Assembly: GCA_964583095.1 (NCBI GenBank)
Contig: CAZOVB010000005.1
Location: 62,001 to 126,000 of the forward strand
From: CAZOVB01 sp964583095
GTDB lineage: Bacteria > Planctomycetota > Phycisphaerae > SM23-33
Direction: 5' to 3'
DNA: 64,000 nucleotides
This document shows, in pieces, positions 43,205 to 51,530 of the stretch. The translations under genes and the position numbers were made by a program. The notes beneath the pieces were generated by a model. That model was not told where the DNA came from and ran no database searches. It was given only the letters and a program-made list of their open reading frames with translations. Position 1 is the stretch's first letter; each line of letters opens with the position of its first letter.

Positions 43205-44548
43205 ATGACGGTAGATCGGACGTTGTGGCAGAGCATCATCCAGCGTGTTGTGGCGTCCGGGGGAAACTTGATCCGTCCCTGGTTTACCCAGCTCGAGCCG
43301 CTTTCGCTCGAACATGGCCTGCTGGAAATCCAGGTGCCAGGCCAGGCCGAAAAAAACTACTGCCAACAGCATGCCATGCGCCTGTTCACCGATGCGGCCC
43401 AACAGGCCACCGGGCGACTGATCGGTATCTGCTTCCTTGCCCGTGGCGAACAGACCCAGCCGGTTCAAAGCGATCCGATCCCGCCGGGCATCGAGGCCTC
43501 AACCGACCTGGAAGACGCCGGGCAGTTCAACGAAGAATACACCTTCGATTCATTCGTTACAGGCCCCTGCAACCGCCTGGCCCATGCAGCCAGTCTGGCT
43601 GTCAGCGAAGCCTCTGGTCACACCTACAATCCACTGTTCATCCACGGATCGGTCGGGCTGGGCAAAACCCACCTGATCCACGCCACGTGTCTGAAGATCC
43701 GCACCGATAAGCCCTCGGCCCGCCTGGTGTTCCTCTCCTGCGAGACGTTCGTGAACCATTTCATCCAGGCCGTCGAACGCGGCAAGCTTCACGAGTTCCG
43801 GTACCGATACCGTCAGGCAGACCTGCTGGCCATCGACGATATCCAGTTCCTCTCGGATCACGAGCAAACCCAGGAGGAATTCTTCCACACGTTCAACACA
43901 CTCTACCAGGACGGCAAGCAGATCATCCTCTCCAGCGACCGGAGCCCTTCGGAGATCAACACCCTGGAAGAGCGACTCATCAGTCGCTTCAACTGGGGGC
44001 TGGTGGCCCGGGTGGATCGGCCCTGCTACGAAACACGGGTAGCGATCGTCCACAAAAAGGCCAGGCTGCGCAATATCGACCTGCCCGAGGATGTCGCCTG
44101 CTTGATCGCGGCGCGGATCGAGTCCAACACCCGCGAGCTGGAAGGGGCCATTGCTAAAATCACCATGCTCAGCCAGGTCCTGGACCATCCGATCGATCTG
44201 GCCCTGGCTCAGCAGGCCCTGGGGGCCGAGGCCGAAGCCCGCAGCCGAGAGATCACCATCGAGGATATCCTCAAGATCGTCACGGCGCGGTACAACGTGC
44301 GAGTGGCGGACCTTCAGAGCAAGAAGCGCACCCGGTCGATCGCCTTCCCCCGCCAGGTATGCATGTACCTGGCCCGGGAACTGACCCGCCACAGCCTGGA
44401 GGAAATCGGCGGCTATTTCGGAGGCAGAGACCACACCACCGTCCTGCACGCCAACCGGACCATCGATTCCCTGCGGGAACAGGATCCCCACTTCCAGGCG
44501 ACACTCCAATCGATCACCCAGGAGATCCAGTCTCCCGCGGCTGTGTAA
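43205..44548 (+). CDS. dnaA: Chromosomal replication initiator DnaA
   Basis: 447 residues, GGAGG at 43194-43198 six bases before ATG. Domain I at the N-terminus, AAA+ domain III with Walker A GSVGLGKT at 148-155 and Walker B LLAIDDIQF near 209, and DNA-binding domain IV carrying the signature GGRDHTTVLHA. DnaA opens the origin and controls its own expression. It lies downstream of dnaE; the usual dnaN-recF-gyrB neighbours are absent. A tandem 11-bp repeat (GGGGCAATGGC, 44581-44602) lies after the stop. Confidence 0.97.
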   Translation: MTVDRTLWQSIIQRVVASGGNLIRPWFTQLEPLSLEHGLLEIQVPGQAEKNYCQQHAMRLFTDAAQQATGRLIGICFLARGEQTQPVQSDPIPPGIEASTDLEDAGQFNEEYTFDSFVTGPCNRLAHAASLAVSEASGHTYNPLFIHGSVGLGKTHLIHATCLKIRTDKPSARLVFLSCETFVNHFIQAVERGKLHEFRYRYRQADLLAIDDIQFLSDHEQTQEEFFHTFNTLYQDGKQIILSSDRSPSEINTLEERLISRFNWGLVARVDRPCYETRVAIVHKKARLRNIDLPEDVACLIAARIESNTRELEGAIAKITMLSQVLDHPIDLALAQQALGAEAEARSREITIEDILKIVTARYNVRVADLQSKKRTRSIAFPRQVCMYLARELTRHSLEEIGGYFGGRDHTTVLHANRTIDSLREQDPHFQATLQSITQEIQSPAAV

Positions 44549-44577
44549 GGCCCGTAAACACGCTCCGGGGTTCAGCG

Positions 44578-44608
44578 CCTGGGGCAATGGCGGGGCAATG
44601 GCTCCAGG
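44578..44608. repeat. Tandem 11-bp repeat within an intergenic hairpin
   Basis: GGGGCAATGGC is repeated back to back at 44581-44591 and 44592-44602. CCTGGGGC (44578-44585) and GCTCCAGG (44601-44608) can pair around it with one G:T. No T-run follows. It lies between the convergent dnaA and flavodoxin genes. Confidence 0.35.
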
Positions 44609-44631
44609 TTCGCGGTCCTGCAGGTGCAGAA

Positions 44632-45213
44632 TCAGTCGCCCCCCAGCCTCTTCAGCGCCCAGGCCATGTTCTCGCCCAGGTGCGTCATCGTCCGCATGCC
44701 TTCCTCGTCCTGCTCGACCTGGCCGATCTTGTGTCCGATTCCCAGGTTCCAGTAGATGCTTCCGACCACGAGCATTTCGTGGATCAGGAAGAAGTGATTG
44801 ATGGTGTCGAAGACGTGCACCGCCCCGCCACGACGAACCGCAACGATGGCCGCTCCCAACTTCCGCTTGAAGCATCGACCCGCAGCCATGCCCACGTACC
44901 CCGCCCGGTCGATCAGGGCCTTCATCTCCGTCGTCGCATCGGCGAAATAGGTCGGGCTGGCCAGGAGAATTCCATCCGCCTCCATCATGGCCTCGATGCA
45001 CTCATTGATCGGGTCGTCCTCGAAGACGCATCGCCGGGCCTCGGGGTTGTTGAAGCACCAGCCGCAGGCGGTACAGCCTCGAACGCTCTTGCCGCCGATC
45101 TGGAGATACTGTGTTTCCATTCCCGCCTGGGACAGGGCGTCCAGCGCGGTCCGGCACAGGATATGGGTGTTGCCCTCGATACGGGGGCTGGAGTTGATGG
45201 CCACAACTTTCAT
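44632..45213 (-). CDS. NADPH-dependent FMN reductase/flavodoxin-like protein
   Basis: 193 residues, ATG with AGGAAG upstream. Flavodoxin-like start MKVVAINSSPRIEGNTHIL binds FMN phosphate; a Cys motif GCTACGWCFNNPEARRC resembles iron-sulfur flavoproteins, and SPTYFADATTEMKALIDRAG is the FMN-binding block. The four-cysteine arrangement suggests an iron-sulfur flavoprotein with low-potential electron transfer; cluster binding is an inference. Sits 15 bases after the sulfatase stop in the same direction. Confidence 0.85.
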   Translation of the reverse strand: MKVVAINSSPRIEGNTHILCRTALDALSQAGMETQYLQIGGKSVRGCTACGWCFNNPEARRCVFEDDPINECIEAMMEADGILLASPTYFADATTEMKALIDRAGYVGMAAGRCFKRKLGAAIVAVRRGGAVHVFDTINHFFLIHEMLVVGSIYWNLGIGHKIGQVEQDEEGMRTMTHLGENMAWALKRLGGD

Positions 45214-45228
45214 GGTCTTCCTTTCGCT

Positions 45229-46782
45229 CTAGTCTTCCAGGGGCCCGGCGTAGGGAGCATGCTCGAAACGGCAGGGGGTTTCCACCACGCGCGGGTCCTT
45301 CTGGGCGTTGAGAATCTCCATGAGCCGAGCCGAAAGCCGCTTTCGGGTCGCAGCGTGTTGCTCATCGTCGGCCAGGTTGTGCATGTGGCTGGGATCCGAC
45401 CTCAGGTCGTAGAGTTCCTCGGCCGGCCTTTTTCCGAAGCCCAGTTGGTAGATCTCGCGCAGGTCTTCCTCGGCCCGGTGATGGATCATCCAGGCCTTGG
45501 TGGGGCTGGCGTCCAGGTCGGCGTAGACAACGCGTGTATTGGTGGCCAGTTCCTCGTAGTCCGGCGGGACGGTGTCGGGGTCGTCCAGACCCTTGGGGTC
45601 GCCCATGGGCCAGCGTTCCGGGGCGAAGTTGCGGATGTAGAGCCAGTCGTCGGTTCGCAGGGCCCGCTGGGGATAGGGCAGGAAGCCCTCCCGGGCGTCT
45701 TCTACGTGGCGTTCGCGTCCGGTGACCACAAAGTCCCGGGTCTGATCGACTCTGCCCTCCTGGCGGCTCTGGAGGACATCCAGCAGCGAGCGGGCGGTCA
45801 TGGTCTCGGGCACGTCAACGTCGGCGGCTTGCAGAATGGTCGGAGCCAGGTCCATCAGGTTCACCAGGTCGCTGACGGTTCGTCCCGGAGGTACGCGCCC
45901 GGGCCAACGAACCGAAAGGGCTACCTCGCAGCCTATGTCGTACAGGTTGCACTTGCCTCGTGGCATCCCCGGAATCCCGTGATCCCCGCTGACGATGACC
46001 AGGGTGTTGTCCAACTCTCCCCGTTCTTCGAGTCGACCCAGCAGGACCCCCAGGCCCGCATCGACGGCCTGGCATTCGCCGAGGTAGTCGCAGACATCCT
46101 CGCGGACTTCCGGCACGTCGGGCAGGAACTCCGGCAGGGAACCTTTCAGATCGTCCGGTTCCAGGCCCCACAGAGCCTTTCCCGAGCCCTGCTGCCATTT
46201 GCGATGCGTATTGGTCGGACCCCACCAGTAGCAGAAGGGTTGATCCGGGCTGCGATCGGCAAGGAAGGCATCGAAGTTCCCTTGCACCTCATCCAGGAGT
46301 TTCTGCTTGGCCCCCTCCACGCCGAGTTGATCGGCCCACTGGGTCGCCCGAAAGGAGAACTGGTTGAAATCCACCCCGGCCTGGTGGTACTGCGTCCGCT
46401 TTCCGCCACAGGGAGCATTCATGGTCTTGCCCGGCGACCAGACCTTGTAGGTGTAGCCGATGTGGTAGCCGGCCTTTTCCAGCTCCAGAGGCCAGGTGAG
46501 AATGGATTCATCCCAGCGGGCGCCGCGGAGAATCGCCCCCAGACCGGTCTGCCAGAAGTACTGTCCCGAAAGCACGCTCGAGCGACAGGGTGTGCAGCTT
46601 GGTGCCGGAACCAGGGCATTGGTAAACAGGATGCCCTCGCGGGCGACCCGGTCGAAATTCGGCGTCTCCAGGGGCCGGGAGAGACTCTTGGGCCCTTCGA
46701 CGGCTGCGTAGGCCTGGGCGTAGCGTCCCCAGTCGTCGGCAAAAGCAAAAAGGATATTGGGACGTCGGGAAGCGGCGGTCAA
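45229..46782 (-). CDS. Sulfatase (heparan N-sulfatase-like)
   Basis: 517 residues from TTG 46782, with a perfect AGGAG (46794-46790) seven bases upstream; the longer ATG frame at 46845 lacks a site. DD metal ligands in ILFAFADDW (residues 10-18), and the formylglycine motif CTPCR at 63-67 (SCTPCRSSVLSG). Typical sulfatase blocks GPTNTHRKW and VIVSGDHG follow; the start RPNILFAFADDWGRYAQAY is closest to N-sulfoglucosamine sulfohydrolases. No signal peptide is seen, so a cytoplasmic location is possible, which is unusual. An anaerobic or FGE-type maturase would be needed; none is in the window. Confidence 0.92.
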   Translation of the reverse strand: MTAASRRPNILFAFADDWGRYAQAYAAVEGPKSLSRPLETPNFDRVAREGILFTNALVPAPSCTPCRSSVLSGQYFWQTGLGAILRGARWDESILTWPLELEKAGYHIGYTYKVWSPGKTMNAPCGGKRTQYHQAGVDFNQFSFRATQWADQLGVEGAKQKLLDEVQGNFDAFLADRSPDQPFCYWWGPTNTHRKWQQGSGKALWGLEPDDLKGSLPEFLPDVPEVREDVCDYLGECQAVDAGLGVLLGRLEERGELDNTLVIVSGDHGIPGMPRGKCNLYDIGCEVALSVRWPGRVPPGRTVSDLVNLMDLAPTILQAADVDVPETMTARSLLDVLQSRQEGRVDQTRDFVVTGRERHVEDAREGFLPYPQRALRTDDWLYIRNFAPERWPMGDPKGLDDPDTVPPDYEELATNTRVVYADLDASPTKAWMIHHRAEEDLREIYQLGFGKRPAEELYDLRSDPSHMHNLADDEQHAATRKRLSARLMEILNAQKDPRVVETPCRFEHAPYAGPLED

Positions 46783-47277
46783 CGGGGTTCTCCTTGGTTC
46801 AACAGAAACACATGCCAGGAGAGATAGTCCTCCATATGATTCCAAAATGCAATGTTGTCTGAAGAAACTCGCGTCCCGGGCCGACAGATAAGAGCAAGAG
46901 GCCCTTCCTGCTGGGCCGGGTTATCAACAGGCGATTCTGGATAACTTATCGTTTGCGTTGTTGGCAGATGCCCGTTTGACACAGCTCGACGCTCTCAGGC
47001 AGGCCTTGTGTGGAACGCCGGAGCGATTTCCCCCACAACTGCCCCCAGTGCGCGACAGGGCCTGCGCCAGGTTTTCCACATACCAGAGAACGATTTTATC
47101 TCCACTAAGTCTTTACGAAACAATCCTTTTCACCTCCCCTTCTGAACTTTCAACAGAGACAACAGGCCCTATCAATACTGCTGTGAAGAGTTATCTCTTC
47201 TCTTAGAAAAGCAGTGTTCGCACCGCGTGTGATTTTCTCAGCTCCGGTAGGGATTTCTTTGTACCGGCCCGGGCGAG
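46783..47277. other. AT-rich spacer with DnaA-like boxes between sulfatase and K+ channel
   Basis: About 495 bases without a supported gene. It holds TTATCAACA (46921-46929, in a 13-mer shared with the dnaA upstream region), TGGATAA near 46938, and TTTTCCACA (47072-47080), followed by an AT-rich stretch at 47085-47215. The layout resembles a bacterial origin or DnaA-controlled region. The divergent sulfatase and channel genes must have promoters here. Confidence 0.5.
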
Positions 47278-48354
47278 ATGAGTATGTTCTGGCCTATGGT
47301 GACGGTCGAATCCAACAGCAGCCTTCCAGGCCCAGCCGGTTCAAGCCGTGTATGGGGCTCTCTTACCCGAAAGCTCCTGCTGGCCCTGGTGTTCTTTGTC
47401 AGCTTCGTGCTGATTGCTGCAGGAGGATACTGGATCCTCGAAGAGGACTACTCGTACTTCGACGGGGTCTACATGACCATCATCACCGTCGCCACCGTTG
47501 GTTACGGAGAAGTCCACCCGCTGGGTCAGGCAGGCAAAATCTGGTCCATCGCCGTTATCCTCAGCGGGGCTGCCATCGCCGCCCTGGTCCTGAGCCTGTT
47601 CGTCGCACTGGTACTGGAAGGCGAGATCCGCCGCATTCTCGGGAGGCGACACATGGAAAAAGAAATCGCCCAACTCAACGCTCACGTGGTCCTGTGCGGC
47701 TATGGGAAGATGGGATCGGCCGTGGCTGAAGAACTCCTCCAGCGCCAGCGGCGCGTCGTGGTCGTGGACAACAGCCCGGAACGCACGACAGCGGCCGAAC
47801 GGCTCGGACTGCTTACCGTACTGGGCGATGCCCAGGAAGAATCCACCCTCAAAGCTGCCGGGGTGGACAAGGCCGGCGTCCTGATCGCTTGCCTTCAGGA
47901 CGATGCCGATAACGTCTTTCTGACCTTGACGGCACGACAGGCCAACAGCGCCCTGAAGATCATCGCCCGGGCCCAACAGGCATCGACCGAGCAGATCCTC
48001 CGCCGGGCCGGCGCTACCCGAGTGGTTTGTCCGCAGATTATCGGGGCCAGTCGTGTCGTGGACGTGGTCACCCGGCCGGCCGTGGTGGACCTGGTCGAGA
48101 TGGCTCACAAAGGCGTGGAACTCGAGATGGACCAGTTGGTCCTCACCGCAGGATCGAGCCTGACCGGCAAGACCCTCCTGGAACTGGAACTGCCCCGCAA
48201 GACCGGCGCGGTGGTTGTAGCGATTCAGCGGGCCGACGGCACGCCGATCTATCAGCCCACCAGCGACATGGTGCTCAAACCCGGCGATACGCTGGTCCTG
48301 GTCGGCAAGAAGGGCGCCGCCCAAAAGGTCCAGCAGCTCCAGCCGGGCGCTTGA
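47278..48354 (+). CDS. Potassium channel protein with RCK (TrkA) domain
   Basis: 358 residues; ATG 47278 or 47284, with no strong ribosome site. Two TM helices flank the pore (residues about 32-52 and 90-113) with selectivity filter TVGYG at 73-77. The RCK N domain has the nucleotide-binding GYGKMG at 141-146 (HVVLCGYGKMGS), and a TrkA-C domain ends the protein (DQLVLTAGSSLTGKTLLELE). This is the MthK/Kch architecture: ligand-gated K+ flux across the inner membrane. Convergent with trmB, 12 bases apart. Confidence 0.93.
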   Translation: MSMFWPMVTVESNSSLPGPAGSSRVWGSLTRKLLLALVFFVSFVLIAAGGYWILEEDYSYFDGVYMTIITVATVGYGEVHPLGQAGKIWSIAVILSGAAIAALVLSLFVALVLEGEIRRILGRRHMEKEIAQLNAHVVLCGYGKMGSAVAEELLQRQRRVVVVDNSPERTTAAERLGLLTVLGDAQEESTLKAAGVDKAGVLIACLQDDADNVFLTLTARQANSALKIIARAQQASTEQILRRAGATRVVCPQIIGASRVVDVVTRPAVVDLVEMAHKGVELEMDQLVLTAGSSLTGKTLLELELPRKTGAVVVAIQRADGTPIYQPTSDMVLKPGDTLVLVGKKGAAQKVQQLQPGA

Positions 48355-48366
48355 AAACACTCCATC

Positions 48367-49023
48367 TCAGACGTACCGCAGAAAAGCCATGCGGTAGAAA
48401 TAGCGTCCTTCACGGATGTATTTGCGTTCGAAGTTGGTGCCGACCTTGCCCGGCCGCTCCGAATCAACCACCTGGGGGAATTCCGTCCTGGCCAGACCGG
48501 GTGTGTCGCTCAGGACCCCTCGCATCCACGAGAAGTATCCCCGGTGATCGGTCTTGATCAGCAACTGCCCCCCCGGCTGGAGAATACGAAGCACCTGCTG
48601 GACGAACGTCGGCTGGATCAGGCGTCTGCGATGGTGTTTTCGTTTGGGCCAGGGGTCGGGAAAATAGATATGCACACGGAAGATCGAGGCTGGGGGCAGG
48701 GCATCGGCAATGACCGCTGCGGCATCGGCACAGATCATTCGGGCGTTTTTCAGGCTGTGCCTCCGGAACCGGTCGGCTGCATACAGGCCGTAGGCCTTGG
48801 CATATTCGATGCCCAGGAAGTTGACTTCCGGCCTCTGCCTGGCCCGTTCCAGCAGGAAGGTGCCCTTTCCGGTGCCGATTTCCAGTTCCACCGGGCGCCG
48901 GTTGCCGTAGATTCCGGGCAGATCCAGTCGGTCGCGCAGCGGGTCGATCGGCAGGAGAATGCCGGTGGTATCGTATTTGCCCCCGGAGGGGCTGGACAGA
49001 TTGTGCGTGGAGTTGCTTCTCAT
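48367..49023 (-). CDS. trmB: tRNA (guanine46-N7)-methyltransferase
   Basis: 218 residues. SAM-binding LEIGTGKGTFL, then FLGIEYAKAYG, the catalytic-region IYFPDPWPKRKHHRRRL and TNFERKY at the end match TrmB. It makes m7G46 in tRNA. The upstream spacer (49024-49184) is shared with the divergent kinase gene. N-terminus somewhat long (about 45 residues before the SAM motif), as often in this family. Confidence 0.95.
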   Translation of the reverse strand: MRSNSTHNLSSPSGGKYDTTGILLPIDPLRDRLDLPGIYGNRRPVELEIGTGKGTFLLERARQRPEVNFLGIEYAKAYGLYAADRFRRHSLKNARMICADAAAVIADALPPASIFRVHIYFPDPWPKRKHHRRRLIQPTFVQQVLRILQPGGQLLIKTDHRGYFSWMRGVLSDTPGLARTEFPQVVDSERPGKVGTNFERKYIREGRYFYRMAFLRYV

Positions 49024-49184
49024 TCCACCAGAATACGCATCGGGGCTTCGAGAGGCAAATGCGCCCGGACCGAGGGCGAACCGATTTTTTGGAAATCCCT
49101 GTAAGCCACGGAGCCGTAAATGGTAGAATGCCTTCTACGGGGCCAATTTGAGTAAGGGAAACTTCTACGGACAGGACGTGCGTT

Positions 49185-50327
49185 GTGACTGTTCAATCTA
49201 CCCAATACGCACCGGCTGAGCGTGCCGAGGGCTCTTCTCTCCAGGCCGACCAGAAGCTGGTGATGTCGCATCCCTTTGTCGCGCAACTCATGGATGCAGT
49301 CGATGCACTGGTGTTTGTTCTGAACCTCCAGCGCCAGACGATTTACGTCAACCAGCGCGTCTGCGAGATGCTGCGGGTAAATGGCAATGATCTGCTCCTG
49401 GGGCTTCGGCCAGGCGAGGCGGTAGGCTGCGAAAATGCCTACCGCAACCCCGGAGGCTGCGGGACCAGCGCTTACTGCATGACCTGCGGAGGAGTCAATT
49501 CGATTCTCTCGGGTATCCAGGGCCAGGTGGGACTGGGCGAATGCCGCATCGTGACGGTTCAAGGCGATGCCTTCGAACTTCAGGTCCGGGCAACGCCGCT
49601 GGAAATCGAAGAACGGCGTTTCGTCGTCCTGGCCGCGACGGACATCAGCCATCAGAAGCGTCGCGAAGCCTTGGAGAGAATCTTCTTCCATGATGTGATG
49701 AACACCGTCTCGGGCCTGAGGCTGCTCAGCGACAGACTGGGAACGGATTCTCCACTGCCCGATGAGGTTATCGATTGCATGCGGCAGGGGCTGGAGATTC
49801 TGATGTCGGAGCTTTCGGGTCAGCGGGATCTGACCGCGGCCGAGGAAGGCTGGCTCGAAATCCAGCCGGTGGGGTTGCAGAGCCTGGACGTGCTGGAGTC
49901 CGTTCTGGGCATCGCGGGCAGCTATCAGTCCCTGACCGATTGTGTGGTCCGTGCAGATGAAGCCAGCGAGTCAGTGGAATTCATCAGCGATCCGACCCTG
50001 TTGGGACGAGTCCTGTGCAACCTGGTCAAGAACGCCGTCGAGGCCAGCAGGGCCGGCCAGACGGTTCGGATCGGGGCGTATCAAAAGGACGAGGGGGTTC
50101 GCTTCGATGTACACAATGAAGATCCGATCGATCCGGACATCCAACGCCAGTTGTTCCAGCGGTCCTTCAGCACCAAAGGGGACCGGAGGGGCCTGGGAAC
50201 CTACAGTGTCCGGCTGCTGACGCATCGTTACCTTGGAGGCCACGTGAGTTTTGAGAGCGGGCCCGAAATCGGCACGACCTTCAGCCTCTGGTGCCCGCAG
50301 GAGTTACCCGAGCCGGCTGGGGGGTAA
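49185..50327 (+). CDS. PAS-domain histidine kinase with a four-cysteine motif
   Basis: 380 residues from GTG 49185, AGGA about ten bases upstream. Soluble (no TM). The PAS domain (residues about 28-155) contains Cys82, 92, 98 and 101 (NPGGCGTSAYCMTCGG), a motif of paired Cys recurring in some sensor kinases. H-box FFHDVMN (His169), N-box LVKNAVEAS, and an HATPase end with FSTKGDRRGLGTYSVRLL. An orphan cytosolic kinase; redox or metal sensing by the cysteines is my inference. No response regulator adjacent; a NarL-type one lies at 55084. Confidence 0.9.
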   Translation: MTVQSTQYAPAERAEGSSLQADQKLVMSHPFVAQLMDAVDALVFVLNLQRQTIYVNQRVCEMLRVNGNDLLLGLRPGEAVGCENAYRNPGGCGTSAYCMTCGGVNSILSGIQGQVGLGECRIVTVQGDAFELQVRATPLEIEERRFVVLAATDISHQKRREALERIFFHDVMNTVSGLRLLSDRLGTDSPLPDEVIDCMRQGLEILMSELSGQRDLTAAEEGWLEIQPVGLQSLDVLESVLGIAGSYQSLTDCVVRADEASESVEFISDPTLLGRVLCNLVKNAVEASRAGQTVRIGAYQKDEGVRFDVHNEDPIDPDIQRQLFQRSFSTKGDRRGLGTYSVRLLTHRYLGGHVSFESGPEIGTTFSLWCPQELPEPAGG

Positions 50328-50382
50328 CTCCTCCGCTGCTGTCCTGAGCCAAGCCGGAAACGTGGAATGCATTGCTTTTGTC

Positions 50383-50415
50383 TTCGCCGGGGCCATAATG
50401 AGAAGCCCCGGCGAA
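50383..50415. promoter_or_regulatory. Strong hairpin upstream of the sugar isomerase
   Basis: TTCGCCGGGGC (50383-50393) and GCCCCGGCGAA (50405-50415) form an 11-bp perfect stem with an 11-base loop. No T-run follows in either direction. It lies between the kinase stop and the isomerase ribosome site (AGGAG), 50 bases before ATG, so it may act in the isomerase leader or as a weak barrier to read-through. Confidence 0.45.
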
Positions 50416-50465
50416 ACCGTCGGGACCTTTGGTATCCCGCAATTCCCGAGCAAAGGAGTTGGAAG

Positions 50466-51428
50466 ATGAAACTGGGCGTGATGGCAGCTCTGTTTGGCCA
50501 GATGGAACTTGACGACGCGTTGGATTACTGTCAGAAACTGGGCCTGGATGCGATCGAATTGACCGTCGGGGCCTATCCCGGCGACCCGTGGGGCCTGGCC
50601 GGAATCCACAAGAGCAAGACCCGCCTGAAGGAACTCAAGCAGAAGGTTTCCGATCGAGGCCTGGAAGTCATCGGGATCGCCGCGCACGGCAACCCGGTCC
50701 ACCCGGACAAGAAGATCGCCTCCGAGCATCACCAGGCCCACCGGGACGGGGTAATGCTTGCTGCTGAATTCGATACGGTGGTGATCAACTTCTCCGGCTG
50801 CCCGGGGGGATCCAAGGAAGACAAAACGCCCAACTTCATTACCTGCCCCTGGCCGCCGGATTTCGAAGAGGCCGGCAAGTACCAGTGGGAACAGGTCATT
50901 ATCCCGTACTGGTCCAAGGAGAACGATTTCGCCAAGCAGCACGGCGTGAAGGTCGCCTTCGAGGCCCATCCGGGCATGGTTCTGCACAATCCCGAGGACA
51001 TCGTTCGGCTGCGAAAGGCTGCCGGCAAGAATCTCGGCGCCAACCTGGACCCGAGCCACTTCTTCTGGCAGGGGATCGACCCGGTCGAATCCGCCCGGTA
51101 CCTCGGCGAGAACAAGTGCATCTTCCACGTCCACGCCAAGGATACCGGCATCGATCCCAAAAACAGCCGCATCACCGGTAACCTGGACGTCAAGAGCTAC
51201 GGCGATGTCAAGAACCGCTCCTGGATCTTTCGGACCGTGGGGTACGGCCACGGGGACGACTTCTGGAAGCCCTTCATCTCGATGCTTCGCACCTACGATT
51301 ACGATGGCGTGTTGAGCATCGAGCACGAAGACTCCCTGATGAGCACCAACGAAGGCTTCGAAAAGGCCGTCAGCTACCTCCAGGGCATTCTTCTGCGGGA
51401 AAAGGCCGGCGACGCCTGGTGGTTCTGA
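50466..51428 (+). CDS. Sugar phosphate isomerase/epimerase (TIM barrel)
   Basis: 320 residues from ATG 50466, AGGAG seven bases upstream. Xylose-isomerase-like TIM barrel with MKLGVMAALFG, DAIELTVGAYPGD, VVINFSGCPGG, VKVAFEAHPGM (metal Glu), ANLDPSHFFWQ, IFHVHAKDT (His, Asp) and VLSIEHEDSL (Glu). The metal ligands Glu, Asp, His and Glu are intact. The particular sugar is unknown. Typical of sugar catabolism gene sets in this phylum. Confidence 0.92.
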   Translation: MKLGVMAALFGQMELDDALDYCQKLGLDAIELTVGAYPGDPWGLAGIHKSKTRLKELKQKVSDRGLEVIGIAAHGNPVHPDKKIASEHHQAHRDGVMLAAEFDTVVINFSGCPGGSKEDKTPNFITCPWPPDFEEAGKYQWEQVIIPYWSKENDFAKQHGVKVAFEAHPGMVLHNPEDIVRLRKAAGKNLGANLDPSHFFWQGIDPVESARYLGENKCIFHVHAKDTGIDPKNSRITGNLDVKSYGDVKNRSWIFRTVGYGHGDDFWKPFISMLRTYDYDGVLSIEHEDSLMSTNEGFEKAVSYLQGILLREKAGDAWWF

Positions 51429-51530
51429 TTCGCCTCTGCAAAAGCACGGTGCTCTCCGGTGCGGTCGATTGTCCCGGCAGGTCCGGGGTCCGGCGCTGAT
51501 CCATCGGCATATTTTTGTTAGGATCGGGTC

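Noticed and set aside
46779..46982. Small frame of 67 codons on the minus strand before the sulfatase
   Set aside because: No ribosome site, no family, and it overlaps the sulfatase start; the spacer looks regulatory.
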